DNA of 64,000 nt from Pegea sp. RAD2-039 (Eukaryota; Chordata; Thaliacea; Salpida; Salpidae): assembly GCA_034620365.1 (NCBI GenBank), contig JAQGEQ010000084.1, forward strand, positions 744,001 to 808,000, given 5' to 3'. Both the position numbers and the translations under genes were made by a program. The notes beneath the pieces are model-generated. The model had not been told where the DNA came from. It saw only the letters and a program-made list of their open reading frames with translations, and searched no databases. This document shows positions 1 to 12,616 of the stretch, piece by piece; positions within the stretch are counted from its first letter, which is position 1, and every line of letters starts with the position of its first letter.

Positions 1-880
1 CCCTAAAAAAAACTTGCAAAATTTATAATATTATTAAACAAGCAAATGTATGAAAAGCTTTCCCATTTAAGTAATCTTAAAGTAAGATCTTAGGTAAGAT
101 TATTTCGAAATATTTTATAACTTTTTTTGAGATGTTAATGAGAAGATTGTCTTACTTGAAACGGTTGAATGTCTTCTACGACCACCTATAAAGTGTTCAA
201 ATACTTCAGTTAGTTAGTTCGCATCTTTATTGGTAGGATTTTGTATTATAAAGAACAATTATGAACTTAGGCTAAAGACAATGAAAGTTATTTATTTAGA
301 TCTACAATGGTAACTAAATATACAATTGCATCTATAAATAAAACTAAATTTGTGATTTGATCACGAAACCATCTACTAAGTATATAGTAGGCTCTAAAAA
401 ACAAAATGATTAAACCGATGCTCCTTTTTTAAGTTTTTATAAATATAATTTTTATCTTACTTTTATTTTTCTCTATTCTCTTCAATGATTGTAAATAAAT
501 ATATTTATTCATACTACGATTTTAATCACTAAAAACTGAGTTCTATTTTTCGTAAATTTCTATTTTAAATTGATGACTTTTTCCTAAATTATTATTAAAT
601 TGAAACAAAACATTATACTGAAATATTTTCATTAAGCTAAAAGTATAAAAAAACAAAAGTCAAAAAAGTACAAAAATGTTATTCTTGTTGCAAATGATAA
701 AAATAGTTCAGCGAAAAGAGAAAAAATGAGAAAAATGTTTTATATAATTAACTGTAGTAAAACTGGAGAGTTGTTTATTTGAAAATACATTTGAAATAGG
801 ATAACAAACTGATTTCAGTGAAATTGAAAGATAATCGGATGAAACTTTATATGTAGTTAGAATTATAGAATTAAAAAAAA
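1..880. other. AT-rich upstream spacer
   Basis: No gene was found on either strand. The sequence is AT-rich with poly-T/poly-A runs. The promoter of the glycosyltransferase gene that starts at 881 presumably lies here, but I see no recognisable core element. Confidence 0.5.
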
Positions 881-3800
881 ATGAACAAAACAACCAATAA
901 AAAAAGAAAGAGAAAACTTTTACCATTTTTGACAGGTTTAATTTTTGGAATAACATCTTCTATTTTATTTTGTATAGCTACTTCTGTTTTTAGTAGTGAA
1001 GGTTGGTTGAAAGTTTTAATTTCATAATTGATTAAATTTATTGGGAAATTTTATGATTTGATTTTCAGGAGCAATATCAGAAAAATCTTTAGAAAACCAT
1101 GAAAGGCTGATGAATCTACCTAATGATGTAATTCCTGAAAAACCTAAATTACCTGTGAGTATAAAACATATTATCATTTTTCTTCATTTCTGATGAGTTA
1201 ATATTTAATTAAAATTACCTGGAAATATTGATGACTATTGAGTTTAAACAGTTTGAGAAAAGTATCTAATTACAAACTAAAATATATTTTTAGATTTATT
1301 TACAATATTACTTTAACTAATAGGATCCTGATTGGAGGTCAAAGTTGTCACCTGAGCATATACCAACCACATTGCAGCAAGAAATTAATTTAAAACGAGA
1401 AGTTTTTGTTGCTTTGTTAGCAGCTAATGAAGATGAACTTGATTCAGTTTTATATAATCACAAAATCTGGATTAAAGGTTATTTTTTACATTTTGTAATT
1501 TTGTACAATTTTAATAGAAGCAAAGAACTTGGTGATAAATAATCACTGTGAATTTTCTCATAAATGCTTTCCGTTTTTTTTTTATAAATTTTATCAAGAA
1601 TTTTTTAATAAAAACTATTTTCAACCACCTCAAAAAATGTTTAGTTTTTTATTCAAAACTTTTAGATTTCTATTTTGAAGTTTTGTAATTTGAAGAAAAT
1701 TGTATTGTATTAGAACATAAAAGATATTTTCTAAATTCAAGTTGATTAAACCTCATAATCATTAAGCTCTCATCTAATTATGTCATATGACATCAACTTA
1801 TATCTGTGCATCATTTTTTTACAAAAAACTTCAAGTAAAACGATAGAAACCAGTATCTTTATCTAATTTTTTTGTACTCTATTATTTTAATTTGCTCTTA
1901 AAGATAAAAGCTACAAAATTATCTAAGAAGCTAGCTAGGGTTGTTATAACTTCTAATTACCTATAAGCAGTTTTCATTATATTTTCTTAATTACTTATTC
2001 TTCATAAATACTTTGAAATATCTTTTTTATAATGGATCATTTTTGATAATATCTTCTTTTTCAGTTGACTTTTTTATTTTTGTACTCAATTAATTGAAAA
2101 CTTCATTCACATCAACATCGTCCAATTTAAAAATTATTTGTAACTTGAAACCATATTTATATACTACAAACCACTCTATATTTTTAGAGCTAAATGACAA
2201 TGAAATTGATTACTTGGTTTTTTCTCCAATACAAAATGATCAGTTGAAGAAATCTGTTCATCTACCTAGTAAGTAAACTTCAGATGAAACATTTGAATAA
2301 TTTTTGATTAATTTCAGCTTCTCCAGTGGAGAAGAAACCATCTAGTGAAATGTTATATCAAACTTTATCTCATATTTGTAGCAATTTTATTGAACGATAC
2401 CGTTTATTCATGATAATTGGTTCAAATACTTATCTTAACGTCACTGGCTTACTAGATTATGTTCAGAAGTTAAATGAAACTCAAGAACTTTTTATTGGTA
2501 AATAAAATTCCAAAAAACTTTTTTTTGTGAAATTTTTGCTTCGATTTAGGTAAAGCATCTCCATTAGATGAGAAAAATCGTTTGTATCTAAATGATGTTA
2601 CCCACCACTGTCCAATTAATCCGGGAATAATACTATCTCGTAAACTGCTGCTTCGTTTATGTCCTCATGTAACTACATGTATTGAAGATCACAACAAGTT
2701 AACTTCAGTTTCATTTTCACGTTGTATCAAACGCTTTTTGGGAATTAATTGTCTAAACTCACCAAAGGTTTCTAAATCTGTTTACTTTTTTATTGTTCTT
2801 CAATTTGACGTTTTTTTATAGTTTCATGATGTTACAGAGAAGTACTTTTCTGATATTTTTTCAAACTCCTTATATTCTCAAGAAGCAAAGGTCTCAACCT
2901 CCTATAAAAACTCAAATTCAATCATCATAAACAACTTACATCAATTTCATGTGAAAAAATTGATCAATGAAACAGTCAAGTCATTTCCTCACTTCAAATT
3001 GTAATCTTTTTTAACTTCTACAAACTATTTTAGACAACATGAACATTTTTTATCTACAATTCACTCGATGGATAAAATTCTAGTTAAAGAAGAAGGAACA
3101 GCTGATGATAGGTTGATCTTAGGAAAAAAGGGCATAAAAAATCGGTTTGAATTCTCGATTATGTCTTTAATTACAAAAACTAACTTCTAATCTTAGATAC
3201 GAACATCGAGAAGTGATTCCATGGAGTCGGTTTGTCTGTGAGGATGGCGTTTATCAGATTGTTCATTCTGTTAAAGATTCAAAAGCTATTCGAGAAGTTA
3301 CGAAATACGAAAAGAGAGTATTAGAGAAAGTTGAGAAGGAAGCTCGCTTATATGTTCAAGTAACTTTTCATTCTGTGATGTTTTTTCTCTGTCAACAGTC
3401 GGGTTAACATTTCAGAAACACCAGAATTTTGATACTGTCCATTTTGGTGATATATTTGAAAGACATATACCAGCAGTTGGTTTCGAGTATTTGGTGAAAG
3501 TAAAAGAAAACGAAAAAGAAGTAAAAGTTGAAGTAAAATGATAAAAACCGAAAAATAACAAGATTTTAGGCAGGAGATTTAATGATCTTATGGAAAGAGA
3601 AGAATTTAGTGGTGACTGAAGTGAGTGTTGGGGAAAATCTTCCAATCATTTTGATGTTACCAATTCAAGAAAACTCCGATCAACAATTACTTCAATTTAT
3701 GCAAAAGTTTGAAGAAGTTAGTGAGAAGTTAGTAGAATCGAGTCACAAGTGATCTTCTAATTCATCTTACAGTCTGCAATTAATGATCTTGAAAAGATTA

Positions 3801-4624
3801 CTCTTCTTCTCATTATCTTCCCTTCTTCAAACTCAACTGTGTCTATGGAAGATCTCAATAAAGATCCAAAAACTTTGAAGACTTTAAATCTTCTTGCCTC
3901 TTATAAGCACAAACACAAGAAGCTTTCTCTCAAGTATCTTCATCTTCCAGACTTCATCTTCTCATCACTCTTTTATCAGATGGATCGATGCAAGATCTCA
4001 TCTTTATTCCTACATTGGAGGTATCACTATGGCAACCAAGGCCATCCAAACAGATTCTTTGATTTGTTCGATGACTACAAACGCAAAAGTAAGATCTCTG
4101 CATCCAGTAAGACTCCTACATCTGATCTTTTCTAGCTGACAACAAACTTTTTTCATCACGCGCGGTTGAATACAAAGAAAGGAAAACAAGTTTACTTCCC
4201 GGTGGTGAGCCAGATACTGAACATCAGCGTAAGTTGGCGATCCTCTCACCAAAGATCTCATCCAGACTCTTACAGAGCTCGATCACAAGACACATTTGGA
4301 GGAGTTACGACTTCGATTACTTTTGTGGTTACAAAACCGACTTGATGAAATCGCTCGATGACGTCACAGAGGAATTTCTCAGGTAGAAGGAACTAAACGC
4401 GAAATAATCTTCAAGTTGAAAGTTACAGTGGCGAAGATATCTACCGGAAATCGATTAGTGCTGGACTGAATGTGTTTCGCGCGCCGGAACCAGCCTGTGT
4501 GGTCCGGACCACTGATGAAAGTTGTGAGATGACAGGATGGTCACGTGACCAGCAGCAGTATTGTTTGAAGCGAAAGAAAGATTTTCTTCTTGATACTTTC
4601 AACCTCTTTAATATCTTCAACTAA
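881..4624 (+). CDS. Chondroitin synthase / polymerizing factor family protein, probable pseudoenzyme
   Basis: Sixteen exons: 881-1001, 1069-1154, 1324-1477, 2188-2268, 2318-2497, 2550-2767, 2822-3000, 3034-3111, 3197-3359, 3416-3532, 3570-3716, 3773-3933, 3980-4088, 4136-4228, 4276-4382, 4429-4624. All phases join and give 729 aa, near the 775-802 aa of CHPF/CHSY1. A short basic tail and a membrane anchor at about residues 13-32 mark a type II Golgi protein. Family features in order: KREVFVALL; a segment ending YLNVTGLLDYVQKLN; PGIILSR; SRCIKRFLGI; FMQKF; ARLNTKKGKQVYFPVV; YKTDLMKS; EDIYRKSISAGLNVFR. The DDD motif of the first glycosyltransferase domain reads GSN here, and the DxD of the second reads TTN. 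The folds are therefore kept while the metal ligands are lost. It may serve as a non-catalytic partner, as CHPF does for CHSY (inference). The exon 4 start follows a 710-bp intron and is the least certain junction. Confidence 0.85.
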
Positions 4625-7600
4625 TTTTGTATTTTTTGTCGCAGTTCTTCAAACGTTGCATCAGAAATTCTTATTTATTCTTCTAGTTACTAATATCAAA
4701 AATAAAATGTTTTTTTGCTACAAAGTTGATAGAATTTCGTTTCGTGAATGGAATAGAATTTGTTGGATAATATTGAAAGTTAACTTTGCTTTCAAAGAGA
4801 TCTAATAACCCCTAGTGTGACAGAAAAGAAATCATTTGATTTCAAAAGGAAGAAGAAGAGACTTTTTCTGATTATAGAAAATGTAGTGGGCATCATTGAA
4901 TAGTTAAGATCTGATTAATGTGTTTCAAACCTTTTAACTGATACAACTCTTAAGAAACTTTTAGTTGTTTATGAATGTACTTTCAGCATAAAATTTGTTT
5001 GTGAAACGAAGAAAGTCTTCCACAAAAAGAGTTTATCGAAAGATCTTGTCTTTAAAGACATCTTTTTTCAGAAATTGTCTTTGAAAGATAAAAGAAAGAT
5101 TTTGTAGATCTTCCTTAAATCTAGCTGTTTCTAAATGCTGTGATATCTGCTTTATATTTTAATTTATAATTTTATTTATTAGTGGTAATTACAAAAGTTT
5201 TACTTCAATATTTTTATGTTTATTACTTTTAATAGCTTGTTTCATTATATAGTTTTTTATCAAAATGTTGGTTTTCTATTAAAAATATTTATTACAAACT
5301 TTTCTATCTTATTTCCAGTATAAACTTTTGTTAAAAGCATCTTTTCTTAGTAACTGTTTGTTTGTATTTAAAAACTATTATCTCTGAATATCTTTAACTT
5401 CCAAAAAGTCGAAGACCTGCGATCTGTTGTCAAGCAGGAAGCTGTCGAGTTATTAGGAAGAAATCGAAAAAGTATAATCACCAGCACACAACAACTGAAT
5501 TAAGAAGATGTATTTTATTTAAAGTTGTATGTGTGTTTAGGTTACTTCTATAAACTTTCCGACTAAAATTAATTTCAGAGCAAACTCATCAGGCTTAAAA
5601 TCAATATAGTTAAATTAAAATAGTTTTTATGAAATCAGAAAATGATTTGTCAAATATTTTATTCTTGCTTAAATAAAAAATCTTTTAAGAGTAGATACAG
5701 ATAAGATTTTTATTTCAGATTTCTTTTCAGTGCTGAACACAAATTGAAATATTTTTCAATTCTAGAGCTGAGTTTAATAATCAGTAGTTGTTGTTGTTGT
5801 AAAATACTTAAAAATTCTCTGATCAAACTAAAAATCGAATTTTACTAAAGGAGGAAATTTAATTGCGTTAATTTAATTTTTTGATTTGTTTTGTTTGTAC
5901 AAATGATTTTAAAGACTTTCTAAAACATTAACAAGAACAACAAGTAAATGTACAATGACATAGCAAATATTTTAATAAAATCAACAGATTACTTTTAGTG
6001 ACTTTAATTTTCAAATCGTTAACATGATTAATGAAACTTGCTTTAAAGTTATATCTAAGAAATAGGAAATACACAAATCAACTTAAGATATTGTTGAATA
6101 TTAGAAGAAAACGAATGTATAGCTGTTTAAAAAGCAATCTCTTTTATTCCAAAAAAACCCGACCACAGGATTTAAGGTTTTTTCATCATTCTGATTGCTT
6201 TTAAACAACAAAATATAAATCAGTTAAACGAACACATTAAACTCCATGTAATTATTGTCAGCTATCTTTGTTTGCTGGTTGTTGACAAACTATTGTAGAC
6301 GGTTCATTACTCTTTGCATCTTTGCTTGCTTCTTCAAATATTAAGGACTAAGTTAAATACTTTATAAACAATTATTTCTTATCCAAAACAACATAAATAT
6401 AATCTAGTTTTTACAATTTAATAAACAAATTATTTTTTAATAAACTGTATTTATCGTTATAGACAAAGTTATTATCAACACAAATAAATATAAAATGCTT
6501 AAAAGAGTATATTAGATCATAACTATTAAAAAAGTTTCAATTGAAAACTAATCCTTGTCAATTGAATGTCTTTTTCAGCGACTTATAATAACGTAGTTGA
6601 GTAAAAATAAAGTTCAAACTTATAAAAAATATCCAAGTTGTTATTTATAGATAAAATAATTAACTTTTTTGTTCAACAAATTGACTAACTTTCATCTGCT
6701 CCTCCTTTTAGACAGGAACATTTGAAAACAGATTCAAGAGCTACAATTTTGATGTTCAAGCTTATTAATTTTCTAATTGAGTTCTACATTAAAAAACCGA
6801 AATTACCTTTTAGTAGCAATCAGCACATCTTTACTGTTCCATTAATCTTCAAAAGCAATTTTATAATCTCTGTAATAATGAAATAAATTAGTCTAATAGA
6901 AAATGATGCTTCAATAAATGAAAAATAAACGTTTGTCAAAATTTTAAATTGATATTTAATGAAGACAAGTATGAAAAGTAATAATTCTTTCTCAACAGTC
7001 ACTTTTACTAAACAAACAAAAGTTTGAAATTGTTGATAAATTATTCAAAAGAAATTTTAAACGTAATCCTTCAATTTATCTTTTGAGATATGAAAAATTT
7101 CTTCAGACATAAAATCCTACCGTCTTAATAAACATTTGTGATAACTCAAATATTTTATTTACCAAAATCAGAATGATTAGTTTGAATTCTAACCTTATTC
7201 AAAAATTTCTGTCACAAGAAGATATAAGTAAAAAAAAGTTGACTTTAGATGTCTTATTGACCTTAATGCTTTATATTTATAAAATTTTCATCTTTGACTG
7301 ACGTGCTTATAAACACTAACTCACGTTACGCACGAGTGACTTTGATTACACCATTATGCTCTATTGATTTTGAAATTATTTTAAAATATAAACATCTTTA
7401 GCTTTTACATCTCTGGTTACTGACATTTTATTCTTGTTTACTTCACTTGCAACACATGAGTCTTTTTTCTGATAAATAGCAGCTGGTTACCAGGTAAGAA
7501 TTATCAAATTAAAAGAAAGTAGTAAATAGTTTCATTGAATAAAAGGTACAAGCTTATTTCTAGTAAAACACTGTTTTGATTGTCACACAAAAAAACACCT

Positions 7601-7709
7601 CTCTTACTAATCAAGTTAGAATTTAAATAATCAGCCTCAATCTAGTATTTCTAGAAACTTAAATTAAAATCTCATGTGATGAATTACCTCAAAATAAAAC
7701 TACAATAAA
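4625..7709. other. Intergenic, no confident gene
   Basis: AT-rich spacer. The first few hundred bases are probably the 3' UTR of the upstream gene, with an AATAAA-type signal near 4700. The only exon-like piece is about 5377-5502 (+), a short open stretch of more balanced composition that contains VEDLRSVVKQEAVELL. It has no start, no convincing splice sites and no recognised family, so I do not call it a gene. Confidence 0.4.
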
Positions 7710-7743
7710 ATGAGTAGTGGAAACTCACTAGCGCCCACAGGCG
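7710..7743 (+). other. Candidate orphan first exon
   Basis: An ATG is followed by 11 codons (MSSGNSLAPTG) and a consensus donor, GTAAAA, in a locally GC-richer patch. That is the look of a short first coding exon ending in phase 1. I could not find a downstream exon that joins it: the acceptors near 8024 and 8195 lead straight into stop codons, and a LINE lies beyond. It may be the 5' remnant of a gene broken by transposon insertion, or chance. Confidence 0.2.
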
Positions 7744-8275
7744 GTAAAAATCGATTTAATTGATATAAAATTTATTTTTTAGTTCGTATATAACTAATTT
7801 AGGAAACTTTTTATTGGACATTTATTTAGATATAAAGAATTTGTTCAAATTTAAAGTTTGAAAAATCTTTGTTTTGCTTTTCTATCGTTAAAAAAACTAA
7901 TTTATTATTTTAATAAGATATTTTAGTGATGAATAATGTTATAACCAGTTAAACTAAGTAACATTAATTCGTTTGTAATTATAAAAAACTTCATATCATC
8001 TTGTTTGTCGGTTTATTTTTTTTAGATTAGATCGTTTGATTGTCAATCACCACCTAAGTAACTTAGGCTCATAGACTTATGCAAATATAGCGATCAAAGA
8101 TGAATAAGATAGCGCGTCACGAACATTCGTTTCAAACGAAGACATATAGAAGATGGGAAATGTTTCATAACAGTAAATCTGGTCTAGTCGCGATGTATGG
8201 TTTTGCAGGTGATATCAAATAGTGAAAGCAAGCAACAAGTAAAAAGGAGTTTAGGAAAAGATCCAGGTTCAATTA

Positions 8276-10490
8276 AACATCAGCACTTTCCGTAGTGTGT
8301 GCGCTGTTCCCAAGAACGATATCTTTTGAGATTTCGCGCTTTGAATTCTTCCCAGTATTTTTTCAATAAACTTCTCAAACTTCTTTAATGTTATTCCTAA
8401 TGAGCCAACCACAACTGGAAGTATTTTGGTGTTTACTTTTCACATTGTTTGGATTTATATTTCTAGATTCTTGTATTTGAACTTCTTCTCAGATTCCTTG
8501 ATACTTACGTTTGTGTCAATTGGTTTTGTGGTGTCTATTAGTAAGCACATTTTATTTCTTTTATCTTTTAGAACAATATCTGGTCTGTTAGTTATTATTT
8601 CTCGATTTCTTTTGATGTCAAAGTCCCAGAGTAATGTGTAATTTTTATTTTTTAAAACTGCTTCAGGAACATGATTTCATCATTTTTCATTTGCAAGAAC
8701 ATATGTTGCTTTAAAAATGTGCCAATGGAAGTATTTGGTTACTTTGTTATGTGGTATCATCCTGATATGATACGGTCGGTAGTTTCTGGTTTAGTTTTAC
8801 ACATTTATCAGCTTTTGATATCATTGCTTTGAAGTTTTTGGTAGGCAGTGATTGGTTTTGTGTGTCACTAGTAGTCCTTCTGTTTCAAGCCCTGTATTGC
8901 TAAGACATCTGTATGTGTGATTCAAGGGCACATTGACCTACTTCGTTTTTGTTATGAATTGACTATGGAGTGGTTTTACCTCCAAGCTTGTTGAAGATAC
9001 TTTTTTGCAACGCTTTTTTCATCTTCAGAGAGCTCTACTGATATCTTGTTGCTTGTTCAGCGTCATAGGCAGCTTTAATTCCGTTCTAAGCTTCTCGCCT
9101 TGTTTTGTGATAGAGTTCTTACTTTTTTCAGGCTTGTGGACCAGACTTATAGTCCAATTGGAAGATGACTCCGAGTAATTGTACAAATGAATTGTTATAG
9201 TTTTGTATTTTATATGCTACTTTTCCACCTCCTTCAGATAATTTATGAGGATTCAGTCAACATCTGCTTTTGGAATTCGTTTTATTATCATTATTTAGCT
9301 AAGCTTGATATCTGGCTTTTTAATTTCATTTAATCTCCAGTTGATGATAGAAACTAAACACCAAATTGCCAAGTTATTGAGGGTTTGAACCTTGTTCTAG
9401 AAATTGAGCTCTGTTCAGAATATCTTTCTTCGGTAAAACTCTTTCCAGATCTTCACCCTCATTTCTCTATGTGATATTCCTTGTGCTTTCTTAATTACTC
9501 AACATTAGCTTGATTTTTCGTCTAAATCTTTGGTTGGTATATTTTCGCTCAGAAGAGTGTTTTCCATAGATTTTTTGTGTCTACCTCTTTTGACAATAAC
9601 TTTATACAATACCAAAAGTCATTCCAATGTGTTTGCTGAATGTATTTTGCTGAGAGATCGCGAAGTCTTGTAGCAATCGATCGTTTCTAGAATAAAATTT
9701 CAAGTCATTCATACAGAACAAATTGTTGTTGTAAATCTTATATTCGCCTGGTATTCTGTCCAGTAACTTAGACAATGGTATTAGTCAGATCATGAGATGG
9801 CGGCGAGAAAGAGTCACCTTGAAAGACTTTTTTGAAAGATCTTTATTTTAAACTTTAATCGTGTTGCTAGGTGTCGTGCTCCATTCTTTATTGAACTTTT
9901 TATAAATTTTATTATTACTCGTGACATTTCGACAACGCTATTGATTTGATAATCTAAGAATGGAGCGCGCTGTCCAGGGTCTTACAATAGTCAATACCGT
10001 ACTGAGACTTTTATGTTTTGTATAGATACCTTTCTGGATCATTTTATTAACAAGAAGTAGATCTTTACAGCCGTATAATTCTTTTCGTAATTCATTTTTC
10101 TTGCACAGTCATTAAATATTTTTTCGAAATGCTTGTAGGCTCTTTCAGTAAGAATCGCAGTAAGTACTTTATTAAAATGTTCAAGTATGTGATTAGTTGG
10201 TAATTTGTGGATTATCCGTTTTGTCTAACTTTGGGAGTAGATGATACTCCTTCATGATTCTGTTCAGTTACTTTGCAGGCATTATATGAGTAGCAGGTAG
10301 GTGGTGGAATCAGAGGTTCGGCACTTTGTCATTACCTTTCATAATCATCAGTAAGAATCAATTATCTGCATGAGTGCATTCAAAACCCTCGTACTTAATC
10401 AATTGATGGTTACTTCTTTACTTCTAAGCTTTTTGCTAAGTAAGTTTTGATATAATCTGGTTGGTTGTTACCGATTAATCGTTTTAATGC
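8276..10490 (-). mobile_element. Degenerate LINE with restriction-like endonuclease (R2/R4/NeSL-like group)
   Basis: Read on the minus strand, fragments of one reverse-transcriptase/endonuclease ORF appear in order, broken by stops and frameshifts. Around 9.5-9.8 kb there is an RT-region piece (CMNDLKFYSRND, then GMTFGI). Toward 8.4-8.7 kb there is a C-terminal piece with NRPDIV, then LIDTTKPIDTNV and KY, ending in LPVVVGSLGI and a tail with LGTAHTLRKVL. The RPD...D...K order is that of the restriction-like endonuclease domain of site-specific-type LINEs. No intact ORF survives, so this is an old, dead copy. Its 5' side abuts the 3' end of the next LINE at about 10500. Confidence 0.65.
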
Positions 10491-10506
10491 CGAGCTCGTT
10501 TTTCAT

Positions 10507-11525
10507 TTTAATTATTTATTACAATAAACGCAAAGGAGGGTGCTTGAAAGTAGATCTTTTACTGACACACATTCTCACAAATAATATTATATACAATTAT
10601 ACTAAATATAGAAGATAGGATACAAATATAGAAAGAGAAAGATTTTACACATTGCATTTCAGTAGTCACCATACAATGTAACAGTGAATAATTACACAGA
10701 ATGTTAAATATATAAAAAGTACAAAAAGAATCACTTTCAGTTTAGAAGTGTCAATGTTGGCAATATTAAAACTGTTCAATTTCTGGATGAACAACGCGAG
10801 TGATTCTGACATGACAATATCTGATGGTAACTGGTTCCAAGTAATTATTTTGCAGTATGAGAAAAGATTTGCTCTGATTAATGTACCAGGTGATATGGGC
10901 TCATAAAGATGTAGTGTGTGTCGTCTGAGTAGATATAATTTGAGGGAAGGACTAATGGAAATGAAATCATCAAATTGAAGCTCAATTAAATTGTGGATAA
11001 TCTAAGAAATAAGAATTAAGTCGAATTTCCAAAGTATCTACATTTAAGAAACTGAGATGATGTTTATAACTATCGTATTTAATATTAAGTTTCCAGCATA
11101 CTAATCTCGTAAATGTGGCCTGAACAGACTCGATTTTTTTGATATCACTAACTTGATATGGCATCGATGCACTAACATTGTATTCAAGAATTGGACGTAC
11201 GTACAATTTGAAAAGATTGATAAAAAAGCATGGATCCTTAGAACTAAAGGTCTTTATAATAAGAAAGGCAAGGTTGATTGATTTTTAAAAGATTTTCGAA
11301 ATATAATTGTGCCATTTAAAGTCAGATGATAGAGTAATGCCAAGTTGTAGGACCGAAGATACTCGTTGAATAATAAATCCATTGATGGAATATTGGTTCA
11401 AGGAATTTGCAGCTGGTTTACGGGAGAAAGTTATAAGTTCTGACTTCATGGGCTGAATTCTGAGCTGCCAATTCGTAGACCAGTTTTCTACAGTGTGTAG
11501 TGCAGTTTGAAGCTGTGAAGGTTGA
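10507..11525 (-). mobile_element. 5'-truncated CR1/L2/Jockey-type LINE, copy A
   Basis: Minus-strand 3' portion of the LINE family that recurs in this window. It holds the RT C-terminus (RPILEYNVSASMPYQVSDIK and neighbouring codons, near 11080-11210) and the common 3' tail, which on the plus strand reads TTATTACAATAAACGCAAAG at 10507-10530. Similarity to the other copies stops near 11525, soon after the segment for LRIQP. Stops and frameshifts break the ORF. Confidence 0.75.
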
Positions 11526-12435
11526 ATATCTTCTGAGTTTTTGTGCTTTTGCTTGTATTTTTTGTACCATTATTTCTTCGACTTCAACTAGGCCTGCTGT
11601 GTCAAATTCGGTATAATATCAATTTTTTTAAAATATAACTTTTTTCTTTTTGATTTCGTTGTTTTTCCTGATGATTTAGTCCACTGAGAAAAATGTTTTC
11701 TTGGTCCCCAGGCTCTTTTATGTTATTTTTCCGGCTTCTAAGCTTTGCTATACCAATTCTTCTTTTGCAGTTTAGGCCGCAGTGTAGATGTATTTTTAAT
11801 CGTGAAAGGTCCAGATCTGGTGAACTTTCTAGCATTGTCTTTCCAACATTGTTATTACTTTACGGTATGAAGTAGTCATCTCGAATGCCGGTTGTTTTAT
11901 TATCTTATAATATGAGGTTTTACAAAGCTTTTTTCAATAACTTGATTTTTATGAATAAAATTCGAGCTTGTGATGTATTGACTGCATGTATCAAACCCTC
12001 ACTTATTCCAGTCCAATATTTTATTTATATCTAAATTATTCTATTCCAACTACAATTCTGTTTCTTGTTTTACCATTTCTCTTTTTAGACTATTTTTATC
12101 AATCATTTATAGTTTAAAATCAATAAATACGATGATTTACTATTAATCTTTTCAATCATAGAAACTTATTGTTTATATTAAACAGAAATGCATTAAACAA
12201 TTGTATTAAACTCTCGAAGTTAGAAATATTATATTAACTTTTGGATAATTAGAGTAAAAACTTAGTTATTCCCAAAATTTTATATCAAAACGTAGAACTT
12301 ATGACCAACTAATAACATTTTTGTTGCACAATATATGTATACAAGCTTTTAATTTTGATAATTAAATTTAGAGTAAACCTTCAAAATTAAAAAAGCCAAG
12401 CAAAAATAAGAATGACCAAATCAAAATCTGTTGTT
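11526..12435. other. Spacer, no gene recognised
   Basis: AT-rich. The stretch 11600-11880 is less AT-biased and has short ORFs on both strands with no recognisable family. It may be old transposon sequence. Confidence 0.35.
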
Positions 12436-12439
12436 TATT

Positions 12440-12616
12440 TGTTCCGTGCTTGGCTGCGAGTGACAAATTCAACAGCTCTTATAGCAAATAATAACCAAGT
12501 ATTATGAGCAAAGAATAATGAAATATGTAAAGTATCACAATTTATTTATTACAATAAATGCGAAGAAGGGTGTCTGAAGAAACCATCTCTCGTTAACACA
12601 CATTTTCACAGATAAT
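12440..12616 (-). mobile_element. LINE scraps: shared repeat plus CR1-type 3' tail (copy B)
   Basis: 12537-12616 matches the 3' tail of the CR1-type family in minus orientation (TTATTTATTACAATAAATGC followed by the GAAGGGTG block). Immediately before it, 12451-12543 matches 19444-19549 (both contain GGCTGCGAGTGACAAATTCA). Two different repeat remnants therefore sit edge to edge. The strand given is that of the tail. Confidence 0.6.

Noticed and set aside
1-30. Possible telomeric repeat at the window start (CCCTAAA)
   Set aside because: A single CCCTAA followed by poly-A, with no tandem repetition.
708-956. 82-codon open frame on the minus strand
   Set aside because: It overlaps the first exon and promoter of the chondroitin-synthase-like gene, is low-complexity Phe/Ser rich, and has no domain.
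3924-4139. Alternative reading of the chondroitin-synthase-like gene giving QDLIFIP near the second active site
   Set aside because: It needs a 17-bp intron. The chosen 46-bp intron (3934-3979) keeps phase and aligns residue for residue with the family from the DxD position to RLNT.
8426-8641. 71-codon plus-strand frame
   Set aside because: It is the antisense shadow of the restriction-like endonuclease region of the degenerate LINE.
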